A stretch of 35,620 nucleotides of DNA, from contig NW_014577815.1 of assembly GCF_000485595.1 (NCBI RefSeq), forward strand, positions 59,324 through 94,943. Direction: 5' to 3'. Both the position numbers and the translations under genes were made by a program. Of this stretch, positions 32,167 through 35,620 are shown in pieces. Each line of letters opens with the position of its first letter. Within the stretch, counting starts at the first letter, position 1. The DNA comes from Priapulus caudatus (lineage: Eukaryota; Priapulida; Priapulimorpha; Priapulimorphida; Priapulidae). A model generated the notes under the pieces. The model searched no databases and was not told the origin of the DNA. It worked only from the letters and a program-made list of their open reading frames with translations.

Positions 32167-32449
32167 CAGTTGAACCTCACTAATCCATAAAATGAGGGTT
32201 TAGGAGCTGCGATGGTTCTGAACGATTGAATCTATTTCTGTACTAATATACTCAGTTTTATGTCGTAGTACAATAAACCTGTGCAATACCACACCACCAT
32301 CACTATTACAAACAGGTCCAGTAAGCCAGGGCTATGTTTATGTTCATGTAAGTTGTATCGGCATCAGTACTGATGTGGTATATACATTATTTTGCCTTAT
32401 GCGGAATGGGTTTGGTCCCAAACATGTCAGATCAGTAAGGTTCAACCTG
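32167..32449. mobile_element. pogo-like MITE
   Basis: Starts CAGTTGAACCTCACTAATCC and ends with the inverse CAGGTTGAACCTTACTGATC. TA dinucleotides flank both sides (32165-32166 and 32450-32451). These ends are typical of pogo/Tigger-type MITEs. 283 bp, non-coding. Its right end is duplicated 3 kb away. Confidence 0.7.
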
Positions 32450-32642
32450 TACTTACTCTGCTAACCTATAACTAAAATGCATGAAACTACAGTCAAAAAC
32501 AGATTATGACATTGATTCACCTTTTATAGATATGATGAAAGGTTACAAACACCAGTTCAGTCAACATGTTTACTACTTAGATATATGCAAGTCAAAATGC
32601 ATATAAAATTATTGTACGATGTACACCTTCCGAATGCTCTAC
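32386..32642 (+). repeat. Direct repeat, left copy
   Basis: Matches 35322-35620 in the same orientation with few substitutions and small indels. It covers the right end of the pogo-like MITE plus about 190 bp of non-MITE flank, ending CGAATGCTCTAC. Confidence 0.93.
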
Positions 32643-33306
32643 AAACATGAATGAGAATGAACGACGGATCTTTCCTGCTAACACAAAAACTACGATATTT
32701 AACCCAACCCAAAATAATTAAAAAAACATTTTCAACTCATGACATGATATAATTAGTAATTAGTAGTTGTACAGTGGCATTAACACACAGTTTACACGGT
32801 ATATATTTTACTCTGGGTTGGGCGGGGTGGGTCCGCCAAAGCAGTTAAGTCATATTTTGGGCACCTACGCATGACAAAATTTGATAAAAATTACTTTTAA
32901 TTGAGTTTCAAAAAATTGAATGTTTGAGAACTTCAAGCATTCAAATTAAACATCTAACTTAATATATATATATATAGAGATATCCAGTGCACCCCACCTG
33001 CCCTTCTTCTCGGGCCTGCTCCACAGTGATTGACAGTAAATTGTTGAAAATTGAAAGTTTGTATTTAAAATCTGTAATCCACAAACTACCTTGAGTGTGC
33101 CCCCACAACTTGGGCCTCACATTTAATAATAGCGCGATCCTGCATATCAAGAATCCTTAGATTTTATGTCCAACCCCCACACACAAAGAATTACGCAACG
33201 CATGCTATGCAACCCGCAGCAGCGAGCCGATACCTCACACGCTCAATGACGCATGCCCTGGGCGCGGGAAACGACGGGGTAGGTAAGCAGGGTCGGCGTA
33301 TTAGCG
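32643..33306. other. 3' flank of the CCCH gene
   Basis: No gene. An ATTAAA hexamer on the minus strand near 33122-33127 is a weak poly(A) candidate for the CCCH gene. A TA microsatellite lies at about 32961-32975. Confidence 0.35.
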
Positions 33307-33355
33307 CTACTGAAGGAGATGATGTCCTGGCTGAGGGGACTGGCAAGGGGACACG

Positions 33356-34321
33356 TTAGCCGCGGCAGCTGCCGTCAGCGCCGGCGTTGCCGCCACCTGG
33401 GGAGCGAGGGAGGAGACAATCGACTGGGTGAGCTCGGGCTTCAGCGCGCTCGCGCGTGCCGAGCACGGCCGCGTTCTGCGCCATCTGGGCAATTGCCTGC
33501 GTCTGCATCGACGCAGCGGTCGTGATCTGCGCCTGCTGCTGCAGCCGCGTGTTCTGATCCATCAGGATGTCGTTCTTCGCCTTCAGCTCGGTGATCTGCT
33601 TCTCGAACTGCGCGCACTTGCCGCGCCACACCGTGATCTCGTCCTTCATCTGCTGCCACTCAACGGTCGTCGGCCGCATCGGCCCCGAGTAGGCGTAGGG
33701 GGCGCTGCCTGCTCCGTAGGAGGCGCTGCCGGCTGTGTAGGGGGCGCTGCCGGCTCCGTAGGGTGCGCTGCCGGCTCCGCTGCCGGCTCCGCTGCCGTCG
33801 TTGTACGACTCGTCGAAGTGGCGCCGCTTCGGCGCAAAGCGATCCTGCTCGTAAGGGTCGTAGGCGTCGTAGGGGGTGTAGCGCTCGAAGGGCCGAATCG
33901 GCGGCCGGTCGGCGCCGTCAAGCTCCTCGCGGTAGTCGACGTGGCGGTAGCGGCACTTGCCGCCGCGGTTGCACTCGCCCTTCTGGTAATCCTTGCAGAC
34001 GGGTATCTCGCCGCGCGACGCGTCGGCGACGTTCAGCCCGACCTGCATGCCCTTGCGGATGTGCTCGGGCAGCTGGCCTGACGCGCGGTACTCGACCTCC
34101 TCCTCCTTCGTGCAGTGCGTGAACTTGCAGTTGACGCGGTGGCACTCCTTGTTCTGGAAGTCGTGGCAGAACTCGATGTCGGGCCGCATCTCGCCGAGCT
34201 CGTCGGCCGTCGGGTGGCGGTACTTGCAGCGCTGGCCGCGCGTGCAGATGTTGCGCATGAAGTCGCGGCAGTAGCTGTCAGTGTTCTCCTCCTCGATGTT
34301 CTCGCCATCGCCGTTGTCCAT
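33356..34321 (-). CDS. ZC3H10: CCCH zinc-finger protein, ZC3H10-like, single exon
   Basis: A predicted RNA-binding protein with three CCCH fingers: C18-x7-C26-x5-C32-x3-H36, C52-x7-C60-x4-C65-x3-H69 and C109-x7-C117-x5-C123-x3-H127. The spacing, the CHDFQNKEC block and the linker GQLPEHIRK follow vertebrate ZC3H10. A low-complexity GAGSAPY repeat (about 176-211) and a predicted coiled coil (about 219-265) follow, as in ZC3H10. The ATG at 34321 is the first in frame; sequence above it lacks an ATG. The CDS is intronless and much more GC-rich than its neighbours. As written, the frame ends at 33356 after 321 aa, but the tail after GTRERAEARA is unconvincing. In another frame ALKPELTQSIVSSLAPQVAA continues to a TAG at 33307, suggesting a small indel near 33440-33480. 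Identity is confident; the C terminus is not. Confidence 0.88.
   Translation of the reverse strand: MDNGDGENIEEENTDSYCRDFMRNICTRGQRCKYRHPTADELGEMRPDIEFCHDFQNKECHRVNCKFTHCTKEEEVEYRASGQLPEHIRKGMQVGLNVADASRGEIPVCKDYQKGECNRGGKCRYRHVDYREELDGADRPPIRPFERYTPYDAYDPYEQDRFAPKRRHFDESYNDGSGAGSGAGSAPYGAGSAPYTAGSASYGAGSAPYAYSGPMRPTTVEWQQMKDEITVWRGKCAQFEKQITELKAKNDILMDQNTRLQQQAQITTAASMQTQAIAQMAQNAAVLGTRERAEARAHPVDCLLPRSPGGGNAGADGSCRG
33689..33796 (-). repeat. 21-bp coding repeats (GAGSAPY) in the CCCH gene
   Basis: Imperfect 21-bp units encode GAGSAPY, TAGSASY and related heptapeptides between the zinc fingers and the coiled coil. Confidence 0.85.
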
Positions 34322-34433
34322 CGTGCTGTCGCCGCAAGCGTCGGGAAGCGTGACGGGGTTAATTGCGACGCGGTGCAAAGCGCAGCGTTTTGTGGGTTTC
34401 GGGGTTTGTTCTGCTGTGGTTTTTTTTGCTTAC

Positions 34434-34700
34434 CCCGTTGAGCTTATGGCCCTAGCACCTGCCGAAATACGCTACTGTCGCACCACCGCGCCCGCTGCTG
34501 CTGCTGCTGCCGCCGCCGCTGCTGCCGCCGCCGCCACTGCTGAGAAGGCACCGCACGTACTGCAAAAGGACAGCAACTCGTCAGGGTATAGCATGCATGC
34601 ACTCGCGCGTGCAAACGACAGACTTAGAGCTCGCTGTGCGCATACACATGTATGCAGGCAGAGACTGGACACTCAAGCTACATACCATTTCTAACTGCGC
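34434..34700 (-). promoter_or_regulatory. Possible 5' UTR exon of the CCCH gene
   Basis: On the minus strand a consensus donor GTAAGC (34433-34428) follows CTCAACGGG, and a CAG lies just before the ATG (34327-34325). A 5' UTR intron of about 100 bases is therefore possible. The upstream exon would contain a CAG/CGG trinucleotide run (34493-34543). Speculative without transcripts. Confidence 0.3.
34493..34543. repeat. CTG/CCG trinucleotide run
   Basis: About 17 trinucleotides of GCTG/CCGC type upstream of the CCCH gene. In translation it gives poly-Ala in both directions, which is an artefact of the repeat. Confidence 0.9.
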
Positions 34701-35321
34701 GCGCGCGAAGTGCCAGATTTAGATTGCACGCGCGTCTGCAGCCCTGCTGTTTACGCGCGCGCACGAAGCATTTACAAAGTTACTTTCGAAGTGCAAACAC
34801 AAGCTGAAATGTGAGGTTGCTCTACTCTGTACTTGTGACAATGTTCCCAGCACACTGCACATGCTTAGCATATAAATAACTTACAAGTTACAACTACAGG
34901 TAAAACTATGAAACGGGCAATGTCTGCTAGTGATAACAGTGTAATCAGCCCCCCCACTGGATCCAGCAGCAATGTAAATTCCTAGATAGGAAAATTTAAC
35001 TTATGCCTATGACAGACTGTGAATGCCTGGAAGGGCATAGTTTGCTTAGTTTATAGTACAATTACGTTTCTTACATCAGGATTGAAAGCAGCTAATAAAA
35101 CTGTGTCAAATTTTGTATGGACGATGTGATCCCATAATGCATAACTGTGTATCAGTCATGGCCATTTTCATGCTTATCTTTACTAATTTATCTTACTAAC
35201 TTCAAAGTTCTACTTGTACAATCAAAATGGAGATAGCTTTCAATTTACAAACATCAATTTTTGTCCCGGAGATATGAACTGCCGATATAAAATGAAACGA
35301 AAAGAATTATATGAAATGATA
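34701..35321. other. Upstream flank of the CCCH gene
   Basis: CG-alternating patches (GCGCGCGCG near 34699 and 34756) suggest a CpG-rich promoter region, then AT-rich sequence without a gene. Confidence 0.4.
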
Positions 35322-35620
35322 CATTATTTTGCCTTTTTAACCCTAGCTTCTCTGGTTTGGAAATTTAAGTAATGCGGAATGGGGTTGGTCCCAAACATGT
35401 CAGATCAGTGAGGTTCAACCTGTACTTACTCTGCTAACCTGTAACTAAAATGCAATGAAACTACAGTCAAAAACAGATTATGCACATTGATTCATCCTTT
35501 TATAGATAATGATGAAAGTTAAAAACACCAGTTCAGTCAACATGTTTACTACTTAGAATTATATGCAAGTCGAAATGCATATAAAATTATTGTACGATGT
35601 ACACCTTCCGAATGCTCTAC
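35322..35620 (+). repeat. Direct repeat, right copy (runs off the window)
   Basis: Same sequence and orientation as 32386-32642, with an extra stretch of about 36 bp near 35337-35372. It includes the MITE end TGAGGTTCAACCTGTA. It continues to the last base, so its true length is unknown. Confidence 0.93.

Noticed and set aside
33428-34308. Long Arg-, Ala- or Val-rich frames on both strands over the CCCH gene
   Set aside because: Shadows produced by the high GC content and codon bias of the true minus-strand zinc-finger CDS.

Overview
The window is a draft-assembly scaffold piece (one run of 412 Ns, 16692-17103) from an animal nuclear genome. The genes are split by many GT-AG introns and encode animal proteins: cohesin RAD21, pyrroline-5-carboxylate reductase, a THEG/SPMAP2-type sperm repeat protein and a ZC3H10-type triple-CCCH protein. 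There are no operons, and the gaps hold eukaryotic transposons (Helitron, hAT, Harbinger-like, pogo-like, LINE). The RAD21 and reductase sequences are close to vertebrate ones, but the short-intron, MITE-dense layout suggests a slowly evolving, probably aquatic invertebrate. I cannot name the phylum from sequence alone.

Layout. 1-4380 is a mobile-element field: a decayed minus-strand gene of a multicopy invertebrate family with a PIN/FEN1-like domain (311-2448), two Helitron 3' ends (3010 and 3920), nested palindromes, a hAT-like end and an ATGGG/ATGGC pentanucleotide array. 4381-13014 is RAD21 (+): an E2F/YY1-type promoter, a probable non-coding first exon, and 12 coding exons that join without a frame error into 672 aa. 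Its introns carry three MITE-like elements. 13199-14317 is a satellite-like array bounded by short inverted repeats. 15662-24314 is the reductase gene (-): six coding exons, 284 aa, a poly(A) signal and an apparent GC-AG first intron. Its long first intron holds a LINE tail, a Harbinger-like MITE and an inverted repeat around degenerate telomere-like repeats. 24826-26635 holds two broken LINE pieces, reverse transcriptase first and endonuclease second, followed by a GA/GACAGA microsatellite. 27850-31014 is the THEG-like gene (+), six exons, with its 5' end not found. 31250-32449 holds two more MITEs. 33356-34321 is the intronless CCCH zinc-finger CDS (-), flanked by two direct copies of a sequence of about 260-300 bp (32386 and 35322) that includes the end of a pogo-like MITE.

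The four genes show no common pathway: chromosome cohesion, proline synthesis, sperm flagellum and RNA binding. The interest lies mainly in the repeats: several elements have readable termini and target duplications, two unrelated elements share a core, and one sits directly against a RAD21 splice donor. I found no convincing new multi-gene system.
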